This document shows, piece by piece, positions 1 to 9,223 of a DNA stretch of 64,000 nucleotides (positions within the stretch are counted from its first letter, which is position 1; each line of letters opens with the position of its first letter). The translations under genes were made by a program, and so were the position numbers. Origin of the DNA: Xylanimicrobium pachnodae JCM 13526 = NBRC 107786 (GTDB taxonomy: Bacteria; Actinomycetota; Actinomycetes; Actinomycetales; Cellulomonadaceae); contig BCWJ01000003.1 in the NCBI GenBank assembly GCA_001592145.1, forward strand, positions 124,001-188,000. The letters are read 5' to 3'. The notes below the pieces were generated by a model, which was given only the letters and a program-made list of their open reading frames with translations, did no database searches and was not told the DNA's origin.

Positions 1-74
1 GCGGCCCGCCGGGGCCGATGTTGCCTGGAGCGCGGACGGCTTGCTCGCGGCGTGGAACGCCTGACCGCCGTCGG

Positions 75-746
75 TCACACCGCCTGCGGGCGGCGGGTGG
101 AACGCGCGGCGACGTCGTCGGTGACCTCGGAGGCTGCCTCGGAGCCAGGCCGGTGGCGGACCTCCTGGCCGAGCCGTGCGAGCTGCCGGGTGCGGCGTCG
201 CCGCAGCAGCGCTCCGGCCCCCTGGACGACGGCGCTGAGCGCGACGGCGATGACGATGGCGAGGACGATCCCCCACAGCGGGTGGTTGGCCAGCCGCCCG
301 CCGAGGGCCCCGATCGCGGCGTAGACGGCGGCCCACAGCGCGCAGGCCACGGCGTCGTACGCCACGAATCGCCGCAGCGGGTAGCGGCCCAGGCCGAGCG
401 CCATGATGACGGGCGCGCGCCCGCCGGGAACGAGTCGCCCGGTCACGACGGCGCTGAAGGCGTTGAGGTGCAGCTTCCGCTCGGCCTGGTGGACGCGGGC
501 CGCGAAGGTGCGCTGGTCGATCCACCGGCGGATGCGGCGGGCGCCGAGCCGGGCTTCCAGCAGGAGCGCGGTGTCGCCGACGACGGACGCGGCCCAGGCG
601 ATGAGGAAGATGACGACGACGTTGCCGTGGGAATGGGCCGCGAGCGCGGCCGCTCCGCTGACCATCTCGCCGGTCGGGAGGAAGGGGATGGCGGATCCGG
701 CGGCGACTGCTGCGAAGAGCAGCAGGTAGCTGCTGGTCAGGTCCAC
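75..746 (-). CDS. DedA-family membrane protein
   Basis: A 223-residue multi-pass membrane protein of the DedA/SNARE-associated (VTT) family, whose members act in lipid flipping and envelope homeostasis. Visible features are an N-terminal hydrophobic segment, a central segment with GRLVPGGRAPV matching the family's re-entrant motif, and two C-terminal hydrophobic helices followed by an Arg-rich tail. The GTG start lies 6 bases after a good -10 box (TAGCAT, complement of 753-758), so the mRNA is probably leaderless. It is transcribed towards the left edge and stands apart from the sugar transporter genes. The substrate is not deducible. Confidence 0.85.
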   Translation of the reverse strand: MDLTSSYLLLFAAVAAGSAIPFLPTGEMVSGAAALAAHSHGNVVVIFLIAWAASVVGDTALLLEARLGARRIRRWIDQRTFAARVHQAERKLHLNAFSAVVTGRLVPGGRAPVIMALGLGRYPLRRFVAYDAVACALWAAVYAAIGALGGRLANHPLWGIVLAIVIAVALSAVVQGAGALLRRRRTRQLARLGQEVRHRPGSEAASEVTDDVAARSTRRPQAV

Positions 747-834
747 CGTCGCATGCTAGGGGGCGTGCCGCCCAGGAACGGCATCGCGGGGCCGATTGTG
801 GCGAGCGCAACACCGGCACCGGCCCCGCAGCCGG

Positions 835-1680
835 TCACTTCAGCCCGGACATCGCCTCGAGCCCGCGCATGTAGGGCCGTTCCAGGATGAGGAAGAACAC
901 CAGCGGTGGGACGATCGCGATCGTGGCCCCCGCCATCCACACCTGGTAGTCGGTCTGGAAGGTGGCGCCGATGCCGAGCAGCGACAACCCGAGCGGGGCG
1001 GTGAAGTTCCGCTGGGACGACTCGACGACCAGTGGCCACAGGAACATGGTCCACGAGGTCATGAACGTCATCACGGCCACCGTGGTGATGACCGGGCCGG
1101 ACATCGGCACGATGATGCTGCGGAAGACGCGCCACTCCGAGGCCCCGTCGAGCCGGGCGGCCTCCAGGTAGTCGTCGGGGACGGCCGTGAGGAACTGCCG
1201 GGAGATGAAGACGGCCTGGCCGGACACGACGAACGGGATGATCAGTGCGATCAGGGAGTCGTACGCGCCCATCGACTTGATGATCAGGAACAGCGGGATC
1301 ACCACGGAGGAGAACGGCAGCAGCGTCGAGCCGAGCAGCGTCCACAGCAGCGCCTCCCGCCCGCGGAAGCGGAACTTTGCGAAGCCGTAGCCGACCGCGA
1401 TCGACAGGCCGACCGCGGCCAGCGCCGTGACGGTCGCGACGATCGTGCTGTTCACCAGGAACTCCCCGAAGGAATGCCCCGAGAAGCGTGGCTCCAGCAG
1501 CGCCCTGGCGAAGTTCTCCGGATGCCAGGACGGCGGGATCCACTCCACGGGCACCGCCAGGACGTCCTCGCGGGCCTTGAACGCGGCGGACAGCATCCAG
1601 GCCAGCGGGAGCAGGGCGAACACCAGGTAGCCGGCGAGCAGCGCGTACTTCAGGGCGAGCCCGGTGCTGAAGTGCTTCAT
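835..1680 (-). CDS. Sugar ABC transporter permease, MalG type (CUT1)
   Basis: A 281-residue inner-membrane subunit of a carbohydrate uptake transporter. It has about six hydrophobic segments and the permease signature EAARLDGASEWRVF near residue 190, the cytoplasmic loop that docks on the ATPase. The start at 1680 overlaps the stop of the upstream permease as ATGA, so the two are translationally coupled. It is last in an operon of binding protein, MalF-type permease and MalG-type permease. No ATPase is encoded here; in actinobacteria such CUT1 transporters commonly share a distant MsiK-type ATPase. The sugar is not identifiable. Confidence 0.9.
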   Translation of the reverse strand: MKHFSTGLALKYALLAGYLVFALLPLAWMLSAAFKAREDVLAVPVEWIPPSWHPENFARALLEPRFSGHSFGEFLVNSTIVATVTALAAVGLSIAVGYGFAKFRFRGREALLWTLLGSTLLPFSSVVIPLFLIIKSMGAYDSLIALIIPFVVSGQAVFISRQFLTAVPDDYLEAARLDGASEWRVFRSIIVPMSGPVITTVAVMTFMTSWTMFLWPLVVESSQRNFTAPLGLSLLGIGATFQTDYQVWMAGATIAIVPPLVFFLILERPYMRGLEAMSGLK

Positions 1681-2552
1681 GACTCCTCCTTCATGATCCG
1701 GGAGCACACGACGGCGAAGACGAGCGACCCGACCAGGAACAGCACCCCGGCGGCGGAGGCGTACCCGCTGCGTGCGTACGTGAAGAAGTTCTCGTACAGG
1801 AAGATCGGGAGCGTTCGGGTCGCGTTCGCCGGCCCGCCCCCGGTGAGCATGTACACCGGCTCGAAGAGGCCGAGGGTCGTGATGAACGACAGCACCACGA
1901 CGAACACCGTGATGGGCCGCATGAGCGGCCACTTGATCCGCCAGAAGACCTGCCAGCCGGTGGCGCCGTCGACGTGCGCGGCCTCGACCACGTCGCCGGG
2001 GACCGAACGGATCGCGGCGTACAGGAAGATCGTGGAGAGCGACGTCTGCTTCCAGATGATGAAGAGGGCGATGGCGATGGGCGCGAGCGTGGCGTCCGAC
2101 GTCCAGGGCACCCGCACCAGGAAGTCCAGCCCGAGCGACTGGGCGACGCTCGCGATCACGCCCTGGTTGGGCAGCAGGATGAGCTGCCACACGAGCCCGG
2201 TGGCCACCCAGTCGGTGACGACGGGGATCATGAACAGCACCCGCCAGGCGCGGCCGGCGCGGATGCGGGGGTCGGCGAGCGAGATGGCGAGCAGCATCGC
2301 CAGGATCAGGCTCGGGATGACGGCGTAGGCGGCGATCCGCAGGGAGGCGCCGGCCGCCTTGAGGAACAGCGGGTCCCGCAGCAGGTCCAGGTAGTTCCCG
2401 GCCCCGATGAACGCCGGGTCGGAGCCGAGCCGCCAGTTCGCGAACGAGTAGGTGAGCGTCAGGGCGACGGGTGCCAGCCAGAAGACGAGGAACGCGAGGA
2501 TCGCGGGTGACGTGAAGGCGAGGCCGGTCGCGGCCTGGCGGCGGTTTCTCAC
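1677..2552 (-). CDS. Sugar ABC transporter permease, MalF type (CUT1)
   Basis: A 291-residue permease with six or so hydrophobic segments. The binding-protein-dependent transport signature is VEAAHVDGATGWQVFWRIKWP, about 90 residues from the C-terminus. It should form the heterodimeric membrane channel with the MalG-type product. Both junctions overlap by 4 bases (ATGA with the binding protein at 2549-2552 and with the second permease at 1677-1680), which points to equal translation of the three genes. The short N-terminus, without the large MalF periplasmic extension, is usual for Gram-positive CUT1 permeases. Confidence 0.9.
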   Translation of the reverse strand: MRNRRQAATGLAFTSPAILAFLVFWLAPVALTLTYSFANWRLGSDPAFIGAGNYLDLLRDPLFLKAAGASLRIAAYAVIPSLILAMLLAISLADPRIRAGRAWRVLFMIPVVTDWVATGLVWQLILLPNQGVIASVAQSLGLDFLVRVPWTSDATLAPIAIALFIIWKQTSLSTIFLYAAIRSVPGDVVEAAHVDGATGWQVFWRIKWPLMRPITVFVVVLSFITTLGLFEPVYMLTGGGPANATRTLPIFLYENFFTYARSGYASAAGVLFLVGSLVFAVVCSRIMKEES

Positions 2553-3916
2553 TGGTCGATGCGCTCGAGGGCGGCCTGCAGCTCCTTCGCGGCGTCCGCA
2601 GGGGCGGCGTGGTCGTAGACCACCGCGTCGACGGCCGCGACGATCGCGGCGCCCGCCTCGTCGTAGACGTGCTGCGGGGGTGAGACCTGGTAGTTCGTCA
2701 GGGCGTCGATGAAGGTCTGCAGGTACGGCGACTTCTTCACGGCCGCGGAGAACTCGTCGGACTCGAGGTACGCGGTGCTCGGCTGGAGGTAGCCGAGCTG
2801 GGTGAACCAGTAGTCGGCCTGCTCCGTCTGGCCCTTGGTGCCCAGGATGAACGCGAGGAACTTCTGGGCGGCTGCCTGGTGCGCGTCGTCGGCGTGGGAG
2901 TTGACGGCCCAGCCCCAGAAGTACGACACGTCCTTGTAGGTGTCCTTGTTGTCCGGGTCGACGACGGGGTTCGGGGCGACCTTGAACTGGAAGTCGGGGT
3001 TGTTGGCGAGGGCGGCCCCCGCGTACCAGGTGCCGGCGCTCACCATCGCGGCGCGGCCGTCGGGCACGTCCGCGAACCAGTTGTTGAGGAACGTGGGGTC
3101 GTACGCCTTGTACTTGTAGACGAAGTCGCTGAACACCTGCAGGGCGTTCCTGACCGCCTCCGTGTCACCCGCGGGCTTGCCGTCCACGTAGACGTCGTCC
3201 TGGCCGTACTGGCGCAGCAGCGTGTAGAAGTTCTGCGAGTACCACTGCGCGTCCTTGAAGTTCGCGAAGAAGCCGAACTGGTACCCGGTGCGCGTGACGG
3301 CCCCGTTCTCCTCCTGATGCAGCGTGGCGGCGATCTCACCGATCTGGTCCCAGGAGACGGGCTTGTCGGTGGGCAGGTCGGGGATGCCCGCCTCGGCGAA
3401 CACCTGGGTGTTGTAGTAGGTCGCGAGCGTGTCGAACTCGCTGAACATGCCGTAGAGCTGGCCGTCGTAGCTCAGCTCCTTGAGCGAGGCGGGGTCGTAG
3501 GCGCCGACCAGGTCCGCCGCGTCGTCGTACCCGAAGGTCTTGGCGTCGATCGGGGCGAGGTAGCCCTGCTCGTGAAAGCCGGGGAAGTTCCAGCTGCCCA
3601 TGTCCCACACGTCGGGGCCGGCCCCGCTGGACAGGGTCGAGAGCAGCTTGGAGTCGTAGGACACCGCCCCGGCGAGCGGCACGCTCGTCATCTTCACGGT
3701 GATGCCGGGGTTGGCCTTCTCGAACTCGGGGATCCACTTGTCCTGCATGGACTTCTGCAGGGGTTCGAACTCGTGCGTCCACAGGGTCAGCTCGACCGGG
3801 CTGTCGGTGGCGTCGTCGCCTCCCGACCCGTTGAGCGAGCAGCCGGTGGTCGCGGATGCCGCGAGCACCGTGATCGCCGTGAGGACGGCGGCGGTGCGCC
3901 TGCGCCTTTGCATCAT
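2549..3916 (-). CDS. Extracellular sugar-binding lipoprotein (CUT1)
   Basis: Solute-binding protein of about 455 residues, first gene of the importer operon. The start at 3916 is chosen because GGAGGAG lies 7 to 9 bases upstream; an in-frame ATG further up (3982) has no such site. The N-terminus has Arg residues, a hydrophobic core and a Cys at residue 26 (SATTGC). The lipobox is weak, but the Ser/Gly/Asp-rich stretch after it is typical of a lipoprotein. The mature part begins VELTLWTHEF and has the family-1 binding-protein look, including WDMGSWNFPGF and the late FFWGWAVNS-like segment (YFWGWAVNSHADD). Ligand unknown, probably an oligosaccharide. Confidence 0.88.
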   Translation of the reverse strand: MMQRRRRTAAVLTAITVLAASATTGCSLNGSGGDDATDSPVELTLWTHEFEPLQKSMQDKWIPEFEKANPGITVKMTSVPLAGAVSYDSKLLSTLSSGAGPDVWDMGSWNFPGFHEQGYLAPIDAKTFGYDDAADLVGAYDPASLKELSYDGQLYGMFSEFDTLATYYNTQVFAEAGIPDLPTDKPVSWDQIGEIAATLHQEENGAVTRTGYQFGFFANFKDAQWYSQNFYTLLRQYGQDDVYVDGKPAGDTEAVRNALQVFSDFVYKYKAYDPTFLNNWFADVPDGRAAMVSAGTWYAGAALANNPDFQFKVAPNPVVDPDNKDTYKDVSYFWGWAVNSHADDAHQAAAQKFLAFILGTKGQTEQADYWFTQLGYLQPSTAYLESDEFSAAVKKSPYLQTFIDALTNYQVSPPQHVYDEAGAAIVAAVDAVVYDHAAPADAAKELQAALERIDQ

Positions 3917-4043
3917 CTCTGTCTCCTCCGTCGGGGAAGCGGCGTGGCCGGCTGGGTCGGCCACGCCCGCTTGAGGAGGCATCTAAGTGGAACCGGCGAG
4001 GCGTTCGGAGGCTGCGAACCGGTGCGAACGCAGGGAGCGGGCC

Positions 4044-4067
4044 GGCGGCCGGGTCACACCGGCCGCC
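4044..4067 (-). terminator. Hairpin after the ClpN-domain gene
   Basis: A perfect 9-base-pair inverted repeat (GGCGGCCGG / CCGGCCGCC) with a 6-base loop lies just past the stop of the ClpN-domain gene and before the sugar transporter operon. There is no T tract, as is common for G+C-rich actinobacterial terminators. Confidence 0.5.
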
Positions 4068-4074
4068 GCGCGCG

Positions 4075-4650
4075 TCAGGCGGCGCGCTCCGCCTGGTCCA
4101 GGGCGGTACGGAGCGCCGTCAGGTCGACCCCGGCGTCGACGCAGGCACCGTCGAGCACCCGCCCACCGGGGGAGTCGGCGCGCAGGATGCCGAGCAGCAG
4201 GTGCCGGGCGCCGATGGACTTCTCGCGCAGGCGCATCGCCTCGCGCAGGCTGAGCTCGAGCGCCTTCTTGGCGTCGGGGGCAAAGGGGAGGTGCGCCCGC
4301 GCGGGGCCGCGGTTCTGCGCGGCATCCAGGGAGCCCGGGCCGAAGAACGCGTCGGTCGCGGCCCGCACGGCGTCGAGGTCGATGCCGAGCGAGGCGAGGG
4401 CCGCGCGGTCCAGAGGGTCGTCGCCGACGATCGCGGTGCGAGCGCGGGCGGCGACGTCGTCGGGGTCGAGGCCCACGGCCCGCAGGGTGTCGTAGATGCC
4501 GGGGTGCGCGGTGTCGTGCACGCCGGGGCGGGCGGCGACGAGCGCGACGAGCAGGTGCCTCGTGTCGATCCTGGGCGAGTGCAGCTCGCGCGCCACCTGC
4601 TGGGCGTCGACGACGGCGCTGCGGGCGTCCTGGGTGAAGCGTTCGAACAT
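4075..4650 (-). CDS. Clp N-domain protein
   Basis: A 191-residue protein starting MFERFTQDARSAVVDAQQ, with two Clp N-terminal repeats (about residues 3-75 and 100-175; each has a helix pair with RHLLVAL or RHLLLGIL). This domain binds substrates or adaptors in ClpA/ClpC, but here no AAA+ ATPase module follows, so the protein stands alone. It starts 6 bases after the stop of the small HTH gene and is surely co-transcribed with it. Such ClpN/HTH pairs occur in many actinobacteria. An adaptor role towards a Clp protease is a guess. Confidence 0.85.
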   Translation of the reverse strand: MFERFTQDARSAVVDAQQVARELHSPRIDTRHLLVALVAARPGVHDTAHPGIYDTLRAVGLDPDDVAARARTAIVGDDPLDRAALASLGIDLDAVRAATDAFFGPGSLDAAQNRGPARAHLPFAPDAKKALELSLREAMRLREKSIGARHLLLGILRADSPGGRVLDGACVDAGVDLTALRTALDQAERAA

Positions 4651-4655
4651 GATGA

Positions 4656-4865
4656 TCACGCCTTCCGGTGCTTCTTGTGGGCCGCCTGCTTGCTGACGCC
4701 GAGGGCAGCCGCGATGTGCTCCCACGACCAGCCGAGCTGCCGAGCGCGGCGCACCTGGAGGGTTTCGAGCCGGTCGGCGAGCTCGCGCAGCGCGCGGACG
4801 GCCCGCAGGCCCTGTTCGGGGTCGGCCCCGGCGGCGGCGCCGACGAGGGTGGAGGTGTCGTCCAT
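4656..4865 (-). CDS. Small HTH regulator paired with the ClpN-domain protein
   Basis: A 69-residue protein starting MDDTSTLVGAAAGADP. The C-terminal half reads LGWSWEHIAAALGVSKQAAHKKH, a clear helix-turn-helix of the kind found beside ClpN-domain proteins. A further in-frame ATG at 4901 exists, but the start at 4865 is preferred: it lies 7 bases after a good -10 box (TACGGT) with a -35 (TTGACG) at 17-base spacing, giving a leaderless mRNA. The longer form would run through both palindromes. It probably represses its own promoter. Confidence 0.8.
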   Translation of the reverse strand: MDDTSTLVGAAAGADPEQGLRAVRALRELADRLETLQVRRARQLGWSWEHIAAALGVSKQAAHKKHRKA

Positions 4866-4868
4866 GAC

Positions 4869-4912
4869 GTCAACCGTAGTTGACGACGCCGAAATCGTCA
4901 ACCACGGTTGAC
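4869..4912 (-). promoter_or_regulatory. Promoter embedded in two 16-bp palindromes
   Basis: Two perfect palindromes, GTCAACCGTAGTTGAC (4869-4884; arms of 6) and GTCAACCACGGTTGAC (4897-4912; arms of 7), are spaced 28 bases start to start. On the minus strand the -35 TTGACG (4896-4901) overlaps the distal one, and the -10 TACGGT (4873-4878) lies in the proximal one with a 17-base spacer. A dimeric repressor bound at either site would block polymerase. The HTH protein encoded immediately downstream is the obvious candidate. Confidence 0.75.
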
Positions 4913-5058
4913 GAGCCGATGGCGGGCAGGGTGCCCTTGAGGCGGAGTGCGGGATCGGTGTGGTGCGGATCGCGTTTCGTCCGGTGCGGACGCCGGGCTA
5001 CCCTTGCCGGGATGTCTTGACGTCGAGACATCTCGGAACCACGGAGGGACGCAACACG

Positions 5059-6261
5059 GTGGACCTGTTCGAGTACCAGGCGCGCGACATGTTCGAGAAG
5101 CACGGGGTCCCCGTGCTCGGCGGCATCGTCGCGACGACGCCGGAGGAGGCCCGCGCGGCGGCTGAGAAGCTGGGCGGCGGGGTTGTGGTCGTGAAGGCCC
5201 AGGTCAAGACCGGCGGCCGCGGCAAGGCCGGCGGCGTGAAGGTGGTCAAGTCCCCGGCCGAGGCGGCCGAGAAGGCCGGGCAGATCCTCGGCATGGACAT
5301 CAAGGGCCACACGGTCCACCGCGTGATGATCGCGCAGGGCGCCCAGATCGAGCAGGAGTTCTACTTCTCCGTGCTGCTGGACCGCGCCAACCGCAACTAC
5401 CTGGCCATGTGCTCGGTCGAGGGCGGCATGGAGATCGAGCAGCTCGCCGTCGAGCGCCCGGACGCCCTCGCCAAGGTCGCCATCGATCCGCTGGTGGGCA
5501 TCGACGCCGCCAAGGCGGCCGAGATCGTCGCCGAGGCCCGCTTCCCGCAGGAGCTGCGTGACGACGTCGCCGCCGTCATCCAGCAGCTGTGGACCGTGTT
5601 CACCGCCGAGGACGCCACGCTCGTCGAGGTCAACCCGCTGGTGCGCACGGCCGACGGCCGGATCGTCGCGCTCGACGGCAAGGTCACCCTCGACGACAAC
5701 GCCTCCGAGGTGCGCCACCCGGACCACGAGGCGCTGGAGGACAAGGCGTCCTCCGACCCGCTCGAGGCCAAGGCCAAGGCGCACGGACTCAACTACGTCA
5801 AGCTCGACGGCGAGGTGGGCGTCATCGGCAACGGTGCCGGCCTGGTCATGTCCACGCTCGACGTCGTCGCCTACGCGGGCGAGAACCACGGTGGCGTCAA
5901 GCCCGCCAACTTCCTGGACATCGGCGGCGGCGCCAACGCGCAGGTCATGGCCGCCGGCCTGGACGTCATCCTGAACGACCCGCAGGTCAAGGCCGTCTTC
6001 GTCAACGTGTTCGGCGGCATCACCGCGTGCGACGAGGTCGCCAACGGCATCGTCGGTGCGCTGAAGATCCTGGGTGACGAGGCCACCAAGCCCCTCGTGG
6101 TGCGCCTCGACGGCAACAACGTGGACCTCGGCCGCGCCATCCTGCGCGAGGCGAACCACCCGCTCGTCACGCTCGCCGAGACGATGGACGGCGGCGCCGA
6201 CAAGGCTGCCGAGCTCGCCCACGTGTCGATCGCCGGCGCGACCGCGCCGGCCGCCGTCTGA
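5059..6261 (+). CDS. sucC: Succinyl-CoA synthetase (ADP-forming) subunit beta
   Basis: A 400-residue TCA-cycle enzyme subunit that binds nucleotide and succinate and couples succinyl-CoA cleavage to ATP or GTP formation. The GTG start at 5059 gives the family's N-terminus ([15 protein letters not shown]) and follows GGAGG at 5043-5047. An upstream ATG in frame would add unrelated residues. The ATP-grasp part includes [19 protein letters not shown]. The C-terminal half has [14 protein letters not shown] and FLDIGGGA, which face the alpha subunit. It is followed by sucD after 31 bases. Confidence 0.97.
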   Translation: MDLFEYQARDMFEKHGVPVLGGIVATTPEEARAAAEKLGGGVVVVKAQVKTGGRGKAGGVKVVKSPAEAAEKAGQILGMDIKGHTVHRVMIAQGAQIEQEFYFSVLLDRANRNYLAMCSVEGGMEIEQLAVERPDALAKVAIDPLVGIDAAKAAEIVAEARFPQELRDDVAAVIQQLWTVFTAEDATLVEVNPLVRTADGRIVALDGKVTLDDNASEVRHPDHEALEDKASSDPLEAKAKAHGLNYVKLDGEVGVIGNGAGLVMSTLDVVAYAGENHGGVKPANFLDIGGGANAQVMAAGLDVILNDPQVKAVFVNVFGGITACDEVANGIVGALKILGDEATKPLVVRLDGNNVDLGRAILREANHPLVTLAETMDGGADKAAELAHVSIAGATAPAAV

Positions 6262-6292
6262 TCCCGCCCGCGAAGACCTGGAAAGCAGAACA

Positions 6293-7189
6293 ATGTCGAT
6301 CTACCTGAACAAGGACTCCAAGATCATCGTCCAGGGCATCACGGGCGGCATGGGTGCCAAGCACACCGCCCTCATGCTCGACTCGGGCGCCACGATCGTC
6401 GGCGGCGTCAACGCCCGCAAGGCCGGCACCACCGTCACCCACAAGGACGCGACCGGCGCCGACGTCGAGCTGCCCGTGTTCGGCACGGTCACGGAGGCCA
6501 TGGCCGCCACCGGTGCCAACGTCTCCGTGCTGTTCGTGCCCCCGGCGTTCACCAAGGACGCCGCCATCGAGGCCATCGATGCCCAGATGCCGCTCATCGT
6601 GGTCATCACCGAGGGCGTCCCGGTGCAGGACACCGCCGAGGTGTTCGCCTACCTGGCCGGCAAGAACACCCGCATGATCGGCCCGAACTGCCCCGGCATC
6701 ATCACGCCGGGCGAGTCGCTCGCCGGCATCACCCCGCACACCATCACCGGCAAGGGCCCCGTGGGCCTGGTGTCCAAGTCGGGCACGCTGACCTACCAGA
6801 TGATGTACGAGCTGCGCGACCTGGGCTTCTCCACCGCCATCGGCATCGGCGGCGACCCCATCGTGGGCACCACCCACATCGACGCGCTCGAGGCCTTCGA
6901 GAACGACCCGGAGACCAAGGCCATCGTGATGATCGGCGAGATCGGCGGCGACGCCGAGGAGCGCGCCGCGGCCTACATCAAGGAGCACGTGACCAAGCCC
7001 GTCGTGGGCTACGTCGCCGGGTTCACCGCTCCCGAGGGCAAGACCATGGGCCACGCCGGCGCCATCGTCTCCGGATCGGCCGGCACCGCGCAGGCCAAGA
7101 AGGAAGCCCTGGAGGCCGTGGGCGTGCGCGTGGGCAAGACCCCGTCGGAGACCGCGTCGCTGCTGCGAGAGGTGCTCGCCGCCGCCTGA
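6293..7189 (+). CDS. sucD: Succinyl-CoA synthetase subunit alpha
   Basis: A 298-residue subunit with a CoA-binding Rossmann fold. Starts [19 protein letters not shown]. It carries [12 protein letters not shown] (about 130-141) and the phosphorylated active-site histidine at residue 254 in GHAGAIVSG. Length and order match the family. It is the second gene of the sucCD operon; the hairpin just after its stop suggests the transcript ends there. Confidence 0.97.
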   Translation: MSIYLNKDSKIIVQGITGGMGAKHTALMLDSGATIVGGVNARKAGTTVTHKDATGADVELPVFGTVTEAMAATGANVSVLFVPPAFTKDAAIEAIDAQMPLIVVITEGVPVQDTAEVFAYLAGKNTRMIGPNCPGIITPGESLAGITPHTITGKGPVGLVSKSGTLTYQMMYELRDLGFSTAIGIGGDPIVGTTHIDALEAFENDPETKAIVMIGEIGGDAEERAAAYIKEHVTKPVVGYVAGFTAPEGKTMGHAGAIVSGSAGTAQAKKEALEAVGVRVGKTPSETASLLREVLAAA

Positions 7190-7200
7190 TCCCCCCGACA

Positions 7201-7233
7201 GCGGGCCCGACCACCACCGGTGGCCGGGCCCGC
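7201..7233 (+). terminator. Hairpin after sucD
   Basis: GCGGGCCCG and CGGGCCCGC form a perfect 9-base-pair stem 11 bases after the sucD stop, with further pairing (CCACC/GGTGG) inside the loop. No long T run follows. Confidence 0.65.
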
Positions 7234-7304
7234 GGTCGTTCAGGTTGGGGCGCGCTCGGTGTGGGACCCCCCGGAGCGCGGCGCGCAGCAGGCACCATCG
7301 GGGC

Positions 7305-8531
7305 ATGGGAACCCGCACCGCACCGCGCACGGTGGACGCCGCCGTCAAGGCGAGCCCTGGCGTGGAACGGTTCGCGCCCGCGATGTCAGGGGTCTGGGCC
7401 GTGGTGCAGGCCGTCGCGCTGAGCTTCACGTTCGTGCTGCTGCTCGCCGTCGTCGCACTGCTCGGCTCGCCCGACGCCGGGGCCGACCACGTGCCGTGGG
7501 CCGCCGCAGGGCGGGTTGCCACCGGGCTGTGGCTGCTGGGCCACGGCGTACCGACCGGGGACCTCACCCTGGTCCCCCTGGGAATGAGTGCGCTGGCCCT
7601 GTTCACCGCCTATGTCAGCGCGAAGCGGTCCGCCATCGCGTCGCCGGTCGCGGCGGGCACGGGAACCGCGCTGTACCTGACCGTCGTCCTCGGCGTGGCC
7701 GCGGCCTTCGGGGTGCGGGGTGGCGGGCTGGCGCTCGCAGCCGTCGGCGCCGTCGTCGTCGGCGGGGGCGGCATGGTGCTGGGCACGCTCGCCCAACCGG
7801 AGGCACCCCGGATCGCCGACGTCGCCGACCGTGCGCTGGGTGCCCTGCCCCCGGTGCTGCGCCTGGGGCTGCGCGCGGGCGCGGTGGCGCTCGCGGCGCT
7901 GACCGCGATGAGCGCGGTGCTGGTCGGGGCGTGGGTGATCTCGGGGCGCAGCGTGTCGAGCGACGTCATCACGGCGTTGGCGCCCGGGTGGATCGGCGGG
8001 ATCGTGCTGGCCGTGGCGCAGTTGGCCCTGGTGCCGAACCTGGTGGTGTGGGCGTCGGCGTGGATCGCGGGGCCGGGGTTCGCCGTGGGCGCCGACACGT
8101 CGTTCTCGACCCGCGGCATCGTCGAGGGGCCGCTGCCCGCGCTGCCGCTGCTGGGCGCGCTGCCGGGGACGGGGTGGTCAGGCACGCTGGGGTCTCTCTC
8201 CCCGGTCGCGGTGGTGGCGTGCGGCGCGCTGGCCGGGTGGTTCGCGTGGCGGCGGCTGGAGCCGGAGCTCGTGCGGTGGCCGGACGTCGCGTGGGTGCTG
8301 GGCGGAGCCGCGGGTTCGGCCGGCGTGGCCACGATCGTGCTCCAGTTCTGGGCCGGGGGTGCGGCCGGCACGGGGCGCCTCGCGGTGATCGGCGCGGACC
8401 CGCTGGTCACCGGGGGACTGGTGGCCGCCGAGGTGCTCGTGGGTGCGGCGGCCGTGGTGGTCGCGGCGCACACGCGGCCCTGGCGGTTCGTGTCGAGGAG
8501 CGTCGTGCCGGAGGCATGGCGGCGCCGCTAG
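7305..8531 (+). CDS. DUF6350 membrane protein (PerM-like)
   Basis: A protein of about 408 residues with many hydrophobic segments (roughly eight to ten) and small-residue-rich helices. Location between sucD and purN matches Mycobacterium perM (Rv0955), a DUF6350 membrane protein linked to cell division and persistence, and that synteny is the main basis of the call. The start at 7305 (MGTRTAPRTVDAAVK) is preferred over an ATG at 7245, which would add 20 Arg-rich residues. The stop codon overlaps the presumed -10 box of purN. Confidence 0.75.
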   Translation: MGTRTAPRTVDAAVKASPGVERFAPAMSGVWAVVQAVALSFTFVLLLAVVALLGSPDAGADHVPWAAAGRVATGLWLLGHGVPTGDLTLVPLGMSALALFTAYVSAKRSAIASPVAAGTGTALYLTVVLGVAAAFGVRGGGLALAAVGAVVVGGGGMVLGTLAQPEAPRIADVADRALGALPPVLRLGLRAGAVALAALTAMSAVLVGAWVISGRSVSSDVITALAPGWIGGIVLAVAQLALVPNLVVWASAWIAGPGFAVGADTSFSTRGIVEGPLPALPLLGALPGTGWSGTLGSLSPVAVVACGALAGWFAWRRLEPELVRWPDVAWVLGGAAGSAGVATIVLQFWAGGAAGTGRLAVIGADPLVTGGLVAAEVLVGAAAVVVAAHTRPWRFVSRSVVPEAWRRR

Positions 8532-8540
8532 GCTGCGGCC

Positions 8541-9188
8541 GTGCACACCCCTTCCGGTCACCCTGTCGCGGCCACGTCGGTCGCCCGCGTCGTCGTCCTC
8601 GCCTCGGGGGCGGGGTCCAACCTGGCCGCCCTGCTCGCCGCACATGACAGTCCCGGGTTCGGGGCCCGCGTCGTCGGGCTCGTGACGGACAAGCCGGATG
8701 CAGGCGCTCTCGACCTGGCGCGCGGCGCGGGCATCGCCTCGGCCGTGGTCGCCCCCGCCGACTTCGCCGACCGCGCCGACTGGGACCGCGGCGTGGGTGA
8801 GGCGGTCGCCGTGTTCCGCCCCGACCTGGTGGTGCTGGCCGGGTTCATGCGGATCCTCAGCCCCGCGTTCCTGGACCGGTTCCCCGGCCGGGTGGTCAAC
8901 ACGCACCCCGCGCTGCTGCCCGCGTTCCCGGGCGCGCACGGGGTCCGTGACGCCCTCGCGCACGGCGTCAAGGTCACGGGCTGCACCGTGCACGTGGTCG
9001 ACGCCGGGGTGGACACCGGGCCGATCCTCGCCCAGGTCGCCGTGCCCGTGCTGCCCGACGACGACGAGGCCGCCCTGCACGAGCGCATCAAGGTCGCCGA
9101 GCGGGCGCTGCTGGTCGAGACGGTGGGCCGGATCGCGCGCGAGGGCCTGACGGTCACCGGCGGGCGAGCGGTTGTCGGCGCCCACTGA
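8541..9188 (+). CDS. purN: Phosphoribosylglycinamide formyltransferase
   Basis: A 215-residue enzyme that transfers a formyl group from 10-formyl-THF to GAR in purine synthesis. Visible motifs are VVLASGAGSNLAALL (phosphate binding), AGFMRILSPAFLDRFPGRVVNTHPALLPAFPGAHG with the catalytic Asn/His pair, and VDAGVDTGPILAQ with the catalytic Asp. The GTG start lies 6 bases after TAGGCT (8529-8534), so it is probably leaderless. That -10 overlaps the stop of the preceding gene. In many relatives purH follows directly; here two unrelated genes intervene. Confidence 0.95.
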   Translation: MHTPSGHPVAATSVARVVVLASGAGSNLAALLAAHDSPGFGARVVGLVTDKPDAGALDLARGAGIASAVVAPADFADRADWDRGVGEAVAVFRPDLVVLAGFMRILSPAFLDRFPGRVVNTHPALLPAFPGAHGVRDALAHGVKVTGCTVHVVDAGVDTGPILAQVAVPVLPDDDEAALHERIKVAERALLVETVGRIAREGLTVTGGRAVVGAH

Positions 9189-9223
9189 GGCGGGGCGTGC
9201 GGCGGGCCTGAGGCCGTGCGACG

